A DNA stretch of 64,000 nt from an uncultured beta proteobacterium (GTDB lineage: Bacteria; Pseudomonadota; Gammaproteobacteria; Burkholderiales; Burkholderiaceae_C), in contig CAIVXG010000217.1 of assembly GCA_903909815.1 (NCBI GenBank), positions 62,001-126,000 on the forward strand, given 5' to 3'. Position 1 is the first letter of the stretch; each line of letters starts with the position of its first letter. A model generated the notes under the pieces. That model was not told the DNA's origin and did no database searches. It was given only the letters and a program-made list of their open reading frames with translations. A program made the translations under genes and the position numbers. This document shows, in pieces, positions 1-8,255 of the stretch.

Positions 1-337
1 ACGATGGGCTTGGCGCAACGCGGTCGGTCATGCGTGGGCCGGCGGGAACGGCCTGGTGCGCGGCGGCCGACCGTGTAGCCAACGGGGGCCGTGCCCGTGT
101 TGGGGTTGCCGTTGACGGGAATGCGGGCATCGGCGCGGCTTCCTGTGCCTCGGTTGGAGCCTCGTCCTTGGCGTAGCTGCCGTCGCGGCGCTGCGGTGCA
201 CGGTCAGCACCTGTCTGCACCGAGTTCAGTGCCCACCGCTGCGGCACCGTGCCGGCAAGACCCGCTACCAGAGCTATGACCGCCCCGAGCAGCAGCCACC
301 GCCGCCGCAACTGAGACAAATCAGGTGCCAGGCTCAC
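1..337 (-). CDS. Partial membrane-anchored protein of the MSHA locus (5' end only)
   Basis: This reading frame is absent from the ORF track because it starts with GTG and runs off the window. It begins 2 nt after the secretin stop codon, with a purine-rich stretch (AAAGGGACTGAAA) just upstream as a possible ribosome binding site. No stop occurs to position 1. The visible N-terminus is a short charged segment (SQLRRR), one hydrophobic helix (WLLLGAVIALVAGLAGTV), then a Pro/Ala/Arg-rich, probably disordered periplasmic stretch. This is the layout of a bitopic inner-membrane pilus-assembly protein. Tight spacing to the secretin suggests co-transcription. I cannot name the family from this fragment. 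An AAA ATPase of MshM type is unlikely, because that would not start with a membrane anchor. Confidence 0.5.
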   Translation of the reverse strand, partial: MSLAPDLSQLRRRWLLLGAVIALVAGLAGTVPQRWALNSVQTGADRAPQRRDGSYAKDEAPTEAQEAAPMPAFPSTATPTRARPPLATRSAAAHQAVPAGPRMTDRVAPSPS

Positions 338-339
338 TT

Positions 340-2235
340 TCAGTCCCTTTGCAAAGTCTCGTCAGAGCGAAGGGGCTGTTGCCGTGCATCCAAATGCTGG
401 AGCGCCTGGGACAGGGATGAGCGGAAGTCGCGGAAATCACCCGCCAGGCTGGGGTCATATAGCACCGTGGGCCGCAGGAAGATGACCAGTTCGGACTTTT
501 GGCTGCTGTCGTTGCGAAACTGGAAAAGCTTGCTGAGCAGGGGCAGTCGGTTCAGTCCGGGGACATCGTCGGAGCCGTCGCTGCGCGTGTCCTGCATCAG
601 GCCGCCCAGCACGGCAATGTCTCCCGACTGCACCCGCAGCACGGACTCCATTTCGCGCGTTTGCACCTCGGGAATGCGGTTCACGATGTTGTACTGCGAG
701 AGCGCCGGGTTCGGGTCCGTCGCGTAGCCTGTGATGCGACTGATGGTGGGGCGCAGCGTCAGTGTCACCTCGTTCGATTCACTCACCTGTGGCACCACCG
801 TCATCAAGAAGCCGATGGGGACGGTATTGATGGTCGTGCTGTAGGTCGCGGTTGCGGTCAGAACGCCATTGGAGTAGGTTGCCGGCGTTACGTTCAGCGT
901 GAAATACACCTTGTTATCGACCACCTTGAGCACGCTGCTCTGGTTGTTGAGCACTGAGATTTTCGGACTCGACAAGACCCGTAGCGTGCCAAAGGATTCC
1001 ATCAGGCTGAGCATGGCGCTGAGGTCGGTGTTGCCGCCAAAGAGACCCGTCTGTTTCAGCGTCAGGTTGGCCAGTGAACTGACCAGACCTCCGGTCTGCA
1101 GTCCGGTAGCGGGCCCGGCGGGGTTGAGATCGACGCGTGAGCCCGCGCTCTTGCCCGCGGTTTGCAGCAGCGACCAGTTGATACCTTGCTGGTAGCGGCT
1201 GGACAGGTCGACCTCGACGATGGTGGCTTCGATAAGCACCTGACGCCGCGCCGAGTTCAGCACGCGGTCCAGGAATTCACGCACTTTTTCGTGCTGGTTC
1301 TGGGAGGCACGAACGCTGATGTTGCCCGTCTCCGGGCTGGACACGACGTAGGCCGCCTCGCGAAATGTGTTGCGCCTGACGCTGGTCGATCCGGCAGATG
1401 CCAAAACCACCGGATTGGGGCTCGCCGCAAGAATGGCAGACGCGCTGCCAGGTTTGCGCGCCGGGACGCGGCGTCCTGCAACCGTGGTCGTGGTCGAATT
1501 CGCTGGCGCAGTGCCCGTCCCGGTGGTGGACTGGGTGCCGGTTTGCTCGGTGATGGTCTCGCTGGTTCCGTCGGGAAGGACCTTATCGGTCTCCCGCAAC
1601 AAGTCTTTCAGATTGGCCAGCAGCGTGTCCCAAAAGCGGTTGTTGGACAGGTTTTCGATGGATGAAGTGGACCCGTTGTTGGCGCTGACTCCCGGCCCGG
1701 AACCCGGTGCGCCACCGGTGCTGGCCACATCGGTCGACGTGCTGATCGTGGTCTTGGCATCGCGCCGGATATTCGGATAGTCAACACGGTAGTGCATCAG
1801 ATACGGCGTGTCGGGCAGGATGGACAGGCTGGTGCCCCTGATCTCATAGCGCAGATCGACCTGGCGCGCGACCCGGTCCAGAATTTCGGCCAACGTCTGG
1901 TCGCGCACGTTCATGGTCACGGTGCCCGCGATGCCGGGGTGAATGTCGACGTTCAGCTTGGCGTCGCGCGCCAGTGCGAACAGCAGTTCCTGCACGTCGA
2001 CGTTCTGCATTACGACGCTGTAAAGCTCCTGCCGAACGCTGGGCTTTGGCGCTGCAGGCAGAGGCGGCGCGTCGGAAAATGCCGGGGCAGCTCCCATGAC
2101 CGAAGGCGCGGGCGCCAGGTGGGCTCCGCCCAGCGGCAGCGGTGCACTGGAGCACCCCGCCAGCGGCGCCAAGCCCCAGGCCAGGGTGAAAGATGCCAGG
2201 GCAAGGACGGAAAGGTGCGCGCGGGACGAATTCAA
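340..2235 (-). CDS. mshL: MSHA-type pilus secretin, lipoprotein (MshL-like)
   Basis: Outer-membrane secretin, which forms the pore through which MSHA/type IV pilus-like fibres leave the cell. I chose the TTG start at 2235 (631 aa) rather than the track start at 2343. AGGAG lies 8 nt upstream of TTG, and the product then opens with a clean lipoprotein signal (LSVLALASFTLAWGLAPLAGC). After a low-complexity Pro/Ala linker comes an STN-type domain (VDVQELLFALARDAKLNVDIHPG). A Ser/Thr-rich variable region follows, then a secretin N-domain (VRASQNQHEKVREFLDRVLNSARRQVLIEATIVEV), and the C-terminal secretin domain ending in the typical VPGLNRLPLLSKLFQ and ELVIFLRPTVL segments. PulD/GspD or PilQ is less likely, because only short N-domains precede the secretin core. 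The rest of the pilus operon should lie to the left of the window. Confidence 0.72.
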   Translation of the reverse strand: MNSSRAHLSVLALASFTLAWGLAPLAGCSSAPLPLGGAHLAPAPSVMGAAPAFSDAPPLPAAPKPSVRQELYSVVMQNVDVQELLFALARDAKLNVDIHPGIAGTVTMNVRDQTLAEILDRVARQVDLRYEIRGTSLSILPDTPYLMHYRVDYPNIRRDAKTTISTSTDVASTGGAPGSGPGVSANNGSTSSIENLSNNRFWDTLLANLKDLLRETDKVLPDGTSETITEQTGTQSTTGTGTAPANSTTTTVAGRRVPARKPGSASAILAASPNPVVLASAGSTSVRRNTFREAAYVVSSPETGNISVRASQNQHEKVREFLDRVLNSARRQVLIEATIVEVDLSSRYQQGINWSLLQTAGKSAGSRVDLNPAGPATGLQTGGLVSSLANLTLKQTGLFGGNTDLSAMLSLMESFGTLRVLSSPKISVLNNQSSVLKVVDNKVYFTLNVTPATYSNGVLTATATYSTTINTVPIGFLMTVVPQVSESNEVTLTLRPTISRITGYATDPNPALSQYNIVNRIPEVQTREMESVLRVQSGDIAVLGGLMQDTRSDGSDDVPGLNRLPLLSKLFQFRNDSSQKSELVIFLRPTVLYDPSLAGDFRDFRSSLSQALQHLDARQQPLRSDETLQRD

Positions 2236-2314
2236 GATCGCTGCTCCTGTTGGGTAAGTCACAAGGCTCATATGGCGGGAGGGCCGGGCCCGCTCCGTGA
2301 TCGGGCTGTAAATG

Positions 2315-2343
2315 GTATTACTTTTTGCGTCACATGTAATCAA
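2315..2343 (-). promoter_or_regulatory. Candidate sigma-70 promoter for the secretin operon
   Basis: On the minus strand TTGATT (2343-2338) is separated by 17 nt from TAATAC (2320-2315) in an AT-rich patch of otherwise GC-rich DNA. Transcription from here would give a leader of about 70 nt before the TTG start at 2235. The -10 match is weak, so this is only a candidate. Confidence 0.3.
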
Positions 2344-2496
2344 AAAGATAAATTAATGGGTTTGGGCCGTGACTGGAGAGGTCATGGCCGCGCGAAAAAT
2401 CAATGGGTCAGGCCGAATACAATGCCGGATTGAACATCCGGTTGCAGCCCTTGCGTCGCAGGGGTCATGTGACCGGTTCTTTTTGTGGAGTTACCC

Positions 2497-2832
2497 GTGT
2501 TGATTTCTTCTGCCTTTGCCCAAACCGCCCCCGCCGCCGCCGCTGCGGGCAACGACATGCAATCCACGCTCATGGGCATGCTGCCACTGGTGCTGATGTT
2601 TGTGGTGCTTTACTTTGTGATGATCCGGCCCCAGATGAAGAAGCAAAAGGAGCATCGGACCATGATTGAAGCGCTGACCAAGGGGGACGAGATCGTGACC
2701 TCCGGCGGTTTGATCGGCAAGGTCACGAAGATCGGCGACGGCTACTTGAGCCTGGAACTGGCCGCTGGCGTGGAAGTGCAGATGCAGCGCTCGGCCGTAG
2801 TGCAGGTCTTGCCCAAGGGCACAATCAAATAA
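2497..2832 (+). CDS. yajC: Preprotein translocase accessory subunit YajC
   Basis: Small bitopic inner-membrane protein that associates with SecDF-YidC at the SecYEG translocon. The GTG at 2497 is preferred over the GTG at 2485. GGAG lies 6 nt upstream, and the product then begins LISSAFAQ, as YajC proteins commonly do, giving 111 aa. One membrane helix (MLPLVLMFVVLYFVMI) is followed by the family motif RPQMKKQKEHR and the small beta-rich domain (LTKGDEIVTSGGLIGKVTKIGDGYLSLEL). It lies 8 nt before secD, the standard yajC-secD-secF order. The tgt/queA genes that often precede yajC are absent here. The divergent neighbour is the pilus secretin. Confidence 0.95.
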   Translation: MLISSAFAQTAPAAAAAGNDMQSTLMGMLPLVLMFVVLYFVMIRPQMKKQKEHRTMIEALTKGDEIVTSGGLIGKVTKIGDGYLSLELAAGVEVQMQRSAVVQVLPKGTIK

Positions 2833-2840
2833 GACCGCCC

Positions 2841-4724
2841 ATGAATCGCTACCCGGTTTGGAAGTACGCGATCATCGTCATCGCGCTGTTGGTGGGGGCT
2901 TTGTACACCCTGCCGAATTTTTTTGGTTCAGACTTTGCAGTGCAGGTGTCTTCGGTCAAGACCAGCGTCAAGATCGATGGCAACACCCTGGCGCAGGTGC
3001 AGGCGGCGCTCAAGGCAGCCCAGCTCAGCGTGGATCGGGTTGCGCTGGAAGGCAGCTCGGTCAAGGCCCGCTTTGGCTCCACCGAGAGTCAACTCAAGGC
3101 CAAGGACGCGATCCAGCAGGCGCTGGTGCCGGATGCCGCCAACCCGGGCTATGTGGTGGCGTTGAACCTGCTGTCACGCTCCCCCGCCTGGCTCACCAAA
3201 CTGCGCGCTATGCCAATGTATCTGGGGCTGGACTTGCGCGGTGGTGTGCACTTTATGCTTCAGGTCGACATGCCGGCGGCGCTGACCAAGAAGGTCGAGT
3301 CGCTTTCTGGCGACCTGCGCTCAACGCTGCGCGAGAAAAACGTGCGTCATAGCGGCATCAACCGCAATGGACAAGCCATCGAGATGCATTTTCGCGATGC
3401 CGCGAGCGCCGATGCTGCCAAGTTGGTGGTGCAGGACCAATTCACGGATTTGCAACTGGCTTCGGCGCAGGATGGCGCCGACATCACGCTCGCCGCCACT
3501 GTCAAGCCCGAGGCGGTGCGGCGCCTGCAGGATCAGGCACTCAAGCAAAACATCACGACCTTGCACAACCGCATCAACGAACTGGGCGTGAACGAGCCCA
3601 TCATCCAGCAGCAGGGCCTGGACCGGATCGTGGTGCAGTTGCCGGGGGTGCAGGATACCGCCAAGGCCAAAGAGTTGCTGGGGCGCAACGTGACGCTGGA
3701 AGTGCGCATGGTGGATGAATCCACCGAGGCCGCTGCGGGCTTGACCGGCGTGGGCTCCGTGCCGTTTGGCAGCGAGCGTTTCCTGGAGCGCGATGGCCGC
3801 CCCGTCATTGTGAAGAAGCAGGTGATCTTCGCCGGCGACAACCTGACCGACGCCCAGCCGGGCTTTGATTCGCAAAACCAGCAGCCCAAGGTGGATCTGA
3901 CAGTGGACGCCAAGAGCGGACGCGTCATGCGCGACGTGAGCCGCGAAAACCTGAACAAACGCATGGCTATCGTGCTGTTCGAAAAAGGCAAGGGCGAAGT
4001 GCTGACGGCGCCGTACATTCGGGCCGAGTTGGGCAACCGCTTTCAGATCTCCGGCTCGATGAGCGTGGCCGAAGCCAGTGACCTGGCGCTGTTGCTTCGT
4101 GCGGGTTCGCTGGCGGCGCCCATGACTACCATAGAAGAGCGCACCATTGGACCAAGTTTGGGCAAGGAAAATATCGACAAGGGTTTTAACAGCGTGACCT
4201 GGGGCTTCGTTGCCGTCGCGGTATTCATGTGCATCTACTACATGCTTTTCGGCGTGTTCTCCAGCATTGCGCTGGCGGTGAACCTGTTGCTGCTGGTGGC
4301 GGTGCTGTCGATGTTGCAGGCCACCTTGACGCTGCCGGGAATGGCGGCGATGGCACTGGTGCTGGGCATGGCCATCGACGCCAACGTGCTGATCAACGAA
4401 CGGGTGCGCGAGGAACTGCGCGGCGGCGCATCGGCGCAGGCAGCAATCCACGCCGGCTACGACCGCGCCTGGGCCACCATCCTGGACTCCAACGTCACCA
4501 CTCTGATCGCCGGCGTGGCCCTGCTGGCCTTCGGCTCGGGACCGGTGCGGGGCTTTGCTGTGGTGCACGTGCTGGGGATTCTGACCAGCATGTTCTCGGG
4601 CGTGTTCTTCTCGCGTGGCATCGTCAATCTCTGGTACGGACGGCAGAAAAAGCTCAAGACGGTGTCGATTGGCACCGTTTGGCAGCCGCCCACCGGCAAT
4701 GCCGTGGTAGACAGAGCGGGCTGA
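2841..4724 (+). CDS. secD: Protein translocase subunit SecD
   Basis: RND-superfamily subunit that uses the proton-motive force to pull proteins through SecYEG into the periplasm. At 627 aa it is close to the usual length. It has an N-terminal membrane helix (YAIIVIALLVGALYTLPNFFG), the conserved LGLDLRGGVHF segment, and a large periplasmic P1 region. A C-terminal bundle of membrane helices carries the GMAIDANVLINERVREELR motif, whose aspartate is implicated in proton movement. The ATG follows the yajC stop by 8 nt, and secF follows after 52 nt. The 533-aa antisense ORF over this gene is a shadow of its codon bias. Confidence 0.97.
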   Translation: MNRYPVWKYAIIVIALLVGALYTLPNFFGSDFAVQVSSVKTSVKIDGNTLAQVQAALKAAQLSVDRVALEGSSVKARFGSTESQLKAKDAIQQALVPDAANPGYVVALNLLSRSPAWLTKLRAMPMYLGLDLRGGVHFMLQVDMPAALTKKVESLSGDLRSTLREKNVRHSGINRNGQAIEMHFRDAASADAAKLVVQDQFTDLQLASAQDGADITLAATVKPEAVRRLQDQALKQNITTLHNRINELGVNEPIIQQQGLDRIVVQLPGVQDTAKAKELLGRNVTLEVRMVDESTEAAAGLTGVGSVPFGSERFLERDGRPVIVKKQVIFAGDNLTDAQPGFDSQNQQPKVDLTVDAKSGRVMRDVSRENLNKRMAIVLFEKGKGEVLTAPYIRAELGNRFQISGSMSVAEASDLALLLRAGSLAAPMTTIEERTIGPSLGKENIDKGFNSVTWGFVAVAVFMCIYYMLFGVFSSIALAVNLLLLVAVLSMLQATLTLPGMAAMALVLGMAIDANVLINERVREELRGGASAQAAIHAGYDRAWATILDSNVTTLIAGVALLAFGSGPVRGFAVVHVLGILTSMFSGVFFSRGIVNLWYGRQKKLKTVSIGTVWQPPTGNAVVDRAG

Positions 4725-4776
4725 CCCAGGCAAACTTGTCAAAACGACAGTATAAAAAGTAACCTCAAAGAAGCTG

Positions 4777-5742
4777 ATGGAATTTTTCAAGATACACAAA
4801 GACATTCCGTTCATGCGCCATGCGTTGATCTTCAATGCGGCGTCGTTGCTGACTTTTGTGCTGGCGGTGTTCTTCCTGTTCAGCCGTGGACTCAATCTGT
4901 CGGTGGAGTTCAGAGGCGGCACCCTGATGCAGGTCAGCTATGCCCAGGCCGCTGACGTGAACCAGGTGCGGGCTGTGGTGGGCTCGCTGGGCTACAACGA
5001 TGTGCAGGTGCAGACCTTCGGCTCGGCGCGCGACGTGCAGATTCGTCTGCCGGTAGAAAAGGGCGCAACGCCGGCCCAGCAGGCCCTCCAAGGCGACAAG
5101 GTGATGGTCGCACTCAAGCGCGCCGACGTCAGTGCGGAGCTGCGAAGCAATGAATACGTGGGTCCGCAGGTGGGCGATGAATTGGCAACCGACGGCCTCA
5201 AGGCACTGGCCTTTGTGGTGGCGGGCATCATGCTCTATCTGGCGATGCGCTTTGAGTGGAAGTTTGCCGTGGCGGCAATCATCGCCAACTTGCACGACGT
5301 GATCATCATTCTCGGGTTTTTCGCCTTCTTTCAATGGGATTTTTCGCTCGCCGTGTTGGCGGCGGTACTGGCGGTGCTGGGCTATTCCGTGAATGAATCG
5401 GTGGTTATTTTTGACCGGATTCGGGAAAATTTCCGTCGTTATCGCAAGATGAACACGGTGCAGATCATCGACAGCGCCATCACGTCCACCATCAGCCGCA
5501 CCATCATCACGCACGGCTGCACCCAGATGATGGTGCTGTCGATGCTGCTGTTCGGCGGCGAGACCCTGCACTACTTTGCGCTGGCATTGACGATCGGCAT
5601 TCTGTTTGGCATCTATTCGTCGGTGTTCGTGGCGGCCGCCATCGCCATGTGGCTGGGAATCCAACGCGAAGATCTGATCAAGGGCGGGCCCACCAAGACG
5701 AGCGAAGACCCGAACGATCCCAATGCCGGGGCCACGGTCTGA
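4777..5742 (+). CDS. secF: Protein translocase subunit SecF
   Basis: Partner of SecD in the SecDF complex of the inner membrane. At 321 aa it is typical. It shows the first helix (LIFNAASLLTFVLAVFFLFSRGL), the conserved VEFRGGTLMQV motif, a periplasmic P4-like domain, then five predicted helices with the signature LGYSVNESVVIFDRIRENFRRYR. The start ATG follows an AAAGAAG-type ribosome binding site. The next gene (DUF1631-like) starts 14 nt after the stop, so it may be read through from the sec operon. Confidence 0.96.
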   Translation: MEFFKIHKDIPFMRHALIFNAASLLTFVLAVFFLFSRGLNLSVEFRGGTLMQVSYAQAADVNQVRAVVGSLGYNDVQVQTFGSARDVQIRLPVEKGATPAQQALQGDKVMVALKRADVSAELRSNEYVGPQVGDELATDGLKALAFVVAGIMLYLAMRFEWKFAVAAIIANLHDVIIILGFFAFFQWDFSLAVLAAVLAVLGYSVNESVVIFDRIRENFRRYRKMNTVQIIDSAITSTISRTIITHGCTQMMVLSMLLFGGETLHYFALALTIGILFGIYSSVFVAAAIAMWLGIQREDLIKGGPTKTSEDPNDPNAGATV

Positions 5743-5756
5743 TGGAAACATGACGT

Positions 5757-8219
5757 ATGGCGGACACACAGGCTGAAAGAATCGCTGTACAGCTGGGTCG
5801 CGAGACTCGCGAGCGTTTTTTGCTGCAAATGTGCCGAGCCATGGAAGGTCTGACTGGCACCATCCAAAGCGCCCTCACGACCATGATGGGCCAGGTAGGG
5901 ACCTCGGCCGAAATGCAGTTGCGACGCGATGCCTGGACTCAATTTCAGTTGGAGGGCGAGCACTGGCGCGCTGCGACCATCAAGGCGTGGCAACAGTATC
6001 TGGCAAAACCCGCAACCGGGCTGCAATCGATGCAGGCGGCTCGGATCAAGCTCGAACTGCAGAATCAGGAAGTCGTGGAGACCCAGATCGTGGTGTCGCG
6101 CTTCGTGGAATTGGTGTTGGAGGCGGCGGCGCAGGACTTCAATCTGTTGCGCATGCGCATGAAGGAACTCGAAGGCATCGTGGACTTGGGTAGTCGCGAT
6201 GTGCTGCGCCCCGAGATCCTGGTGTCGATGATGCTGGAGCAGTGGACGGCGGTGGGCATGCCCGAGGGGAGCTGGCTGATCGTGCAAATCGCTGCCGGAC
6301 CGACTTTTCAGGAGGCGCTCGTCAAGGCCTGCCAGGCGGCCAATGAATTCCTGGTTCAGCGCGGCGTCCTTCCCAAAGGCTTTCATCAGGTGCGTCTGAC
6401 CGGGCGTTCGGTGGTCGGGATGGCACCTGGGGGCGCGCCTATGGCTCAGGGTCCTAGGGCCAGGGATGGCCGTGACGTGAGCGGCTTTGCTCCGGGTCAG
6501 GGTTACGTCGGCGGCGGCGGCGGTGGCGGTTACGTCGGTGGTGGTGGCGGTTACGTCGGCGGTGGTGGCGGTTACGTCGGCGGTGGTGGCGGTGGGATGG
6601 TCACGGGAGCGGCAGGCTACGACGGTTCGGGCTATGGCATGGGGGGAGGACCGGTACGCGTGGCCCCGGGATGGGTGTCAGGCTCGAATCTGCAGCAATT
6701 GGTGCATGCGCCCCAGGGTCCTGAGTTGGACCTGGCATTGATACGGGCTCAAGGCGTCATCGGGCAGCTCAAGAGTCTGCTGCAATACCAGGTTGCGGGA
6801 TTCGATCCGGGCCACGTAAACCGGCCTTCCTCCGCCCTGGCACGCGCGATCGCCCCGCGGCCGGTCGCACCCCCCGAGCCCGACTGGGAACCCACCGAGT
6901 ACCAGGTGCCAACGGCGCCGATGGACATGACCGAGGTCGTGGGCGCGCTGCGAGAAAACACGTCAGAACTGAAAAAGAAAGCCGACACAGACAGCGAACG
7001 AGCGGTGATCGAAGTCGTGGCGCTGATGTTCCAGAGCATTCTGACTGAGGATCGGATTCCTTCGGCGATACGCATGTGGGTGGGGCGACTGCAGATGCCG
7101 GTGCTGCGGATCGCGCTGGAGGACCCGCAGTTCTTTGACAGCCTGGAACATCCGGCGCGCCTGCTGATTGATCGAATTGGCGCTTGCGTGATGGGATTTG
7201 ACGTGGCGGCGATCAACGGCAGTGAGCTTGAAACTGAAATCAAGCGCGTGGTGCAGGTGATCGAACAATTCCCTGATACCGGGCGCCAAGTGTTCCAGAA
7301 AGTCTACAACGAATTCCTGCTGTTCCTATCCAAGATGCTCACGGGTAAAGGCGTGGCACAACACGTGGTGAGCGTGGTGCAACAGGTGGAGCAGAAGGAG
7401 ACGCTGGCCGTCAAATACACCATCGAGCTGCGAAATATGCTCAAGGACATGCCGGTGCGTGAAGAGATTCGGCAATTCCTGTTCAAGGTATGGGCCGACG
7501 TGCTGGCCGTGGCCGCCATCAAGCACAGCCCGCAAGACGAGCAGATCCAGATCTACAAGCGTGCAGCGACCGATCTGGTCTGGTCGGCCAGCGCCAAGCC
7601 CAGTCGCAGCGCCCGCACCCGGGTCATCCAGAATCTGCCGATGTTGTTGCAAAGTCTGCGCCAAGGAATGAGCGCCTTGGGTTTGACCACCCCGGTGCAG
7701 GAAGCCCACATCAAGGTCATCAGCGACACCATGGCCGACGCCTTCATGTCCAAGACGGACGCCATTCCCTACGCCAAAATCGAAGCCATGACGCGACAGT
7801 TGGCGCGACTGGAGGATGTGGTCCCACCTGACGGGCTGGGCGATTTGCCGCTGGACGCCGAGAACATCGAGATGATGCTGGGGCTGGATTCGTCGGCCAT
7901 CGTCGTCGTGGCCGATGGCGGCGCGCAGCCAACGCCCGAGATGGTCAAGTGGGCCATGGCGCTGAGCGTAGGGACCTGGTTCAACCTGGACCACAACGGC
8001 AGCGTCAGTCGAGTGCAGTTTGCGTGGCGCAGCGACAAGCAAAAGCTGCATCTTTTTGCGTCGCCTAGTGGCTCGAATTACCTGATACAGGCGGGCCGAC
8101 TGGCGGCCTATCTCCAGGCTGGACTGCTGGTCCCGTTGGAGCAAGAAGCTTTGACGGTGCGGGCCACGCGCGATGCCTTGGCCAAACTGGAAGCCAATCC
8201 GGAGCGTTTGGTCCAATGA
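5757..8219 (+). CDS. DUF1631-like protein with internal Gly-Tyr-Val repeat
   Basis: An 820-aa soluble protein without a signal peptide or clear membrane helix. Alpha-helical N- and C-terminal portions flank a low-complexity glycine-rich segment at about residues 235-285 (GYVGGGG units). The C-terminal part (VGTWFNLDHNGSVSRVQFAWRSDKQKLHLFASPSGSNYLIQAGRLAAYL) resembles the small beta domain that closes DUF1631 proteins of Burkholderiales. In better-studied family members this looks like a PilZ-like fold, but I cannot confirm the assignment by alignment. The function of the family is unknown to me. It sits 14 nt behind secF and faces the helicase gene convergently with a gap of about 36 nt. No terminator is obvious there. 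Confidence 0.65.
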   Translation: MADTQAERIAVQLGRETRERFLLQMCRAMEGLTGTIQSALTTMMGQVGTSAEMQLRRDAWTQFQLEGEHWRAATIKAWQQYLAKPATGLQSMQAARIKLELQNQEVVETQIVVSRFVELVLEAAAQDFNLLRMRMKELEGIVDLGSRDVLRPEILVSMMLEQWTAVGMPEGSWLIVQIAAGPTFQEALVKACQAANEFLVQRGVLPKGFHQVRLTGRSVVGMAPGGAPMAQGPRARDGRDVSGFAPGQGYVGGGGGGGYVGGGGGYVGGGGGYVGGGGGGMVTGAAGYDGSGYGMGGGPVRVAPGWVSGSNLQQLVHAPQGPELDLALIRAQGVIGQLKSLLQYQVAGFDPGHVNRPSSALARAIAPRPVAPPEPDWEPTEYQVPTAPMDMTEVVGALRENTSELKKKADTDSERAVIEVVALMFQSILTEDRIPSAIRMWVGRLQMPVLRIALEDPQFFDSLEHPARLLIDRIGACVMGFDVAAINGSELETEIKRVVQVIEQFPDTGRQVFQKVYNEFLLFLSKMLTGKGVAQHVVSVVQQVEQKETLAVKYTIELRNMLKDMPVREEIRQFLFKVWADVLAVAAIKHSPQDEQIQIYKRAATDLVWSASAKPSRSARTRVIQNLPMLLQSLRQGMSALGLTTPVQEAHIKVISDTMADAFMSKTDAIPYAKIEAMTRQLARLEDVVPPDGLGDLPLDAENIEMMLGLDSSAIVVVADGGAQPTPEMVKWAMALSVGTWFNLDHNGSVSRVQFAWRSDKQKLHLFASPSGSNYLIQAGRLAAYLQAGLLVPLEQEALTVRATRDALAKLEANPERLVQ
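6501..6597 (+). repeat. In-frame tandem repeat encoding GYVGGGG units
   Basis: GGTTACGTC recurs at 6501, 6528, 6549 and 6570, giving one 27-nt and two 21-nt units of Gly and Tyr-Val codons. All units keep the frame, so copy-number change would lengthen or shorten the linker by seven residues without breaking the gene. Confidence 0.9.
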
Positions 8220-8255
8220 ACCTTTGGCCTTGCTGGCGCAAGCCAACTGCGGCAG

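Noticed and set aside
3321-4922. 533-aa minus-strand ORF opposite secD
   Set aside because: It is a His/Gln/Arg-rich shadow of the secD codon pattern without recognisable motifs. secD is certain.
6501-6597. CRISPR-like repeat array
   Set aside because: Units are contiguous, in-frame codons for Gly-Tyr-Val without unique spacers, so it is a coding tandem repeat.
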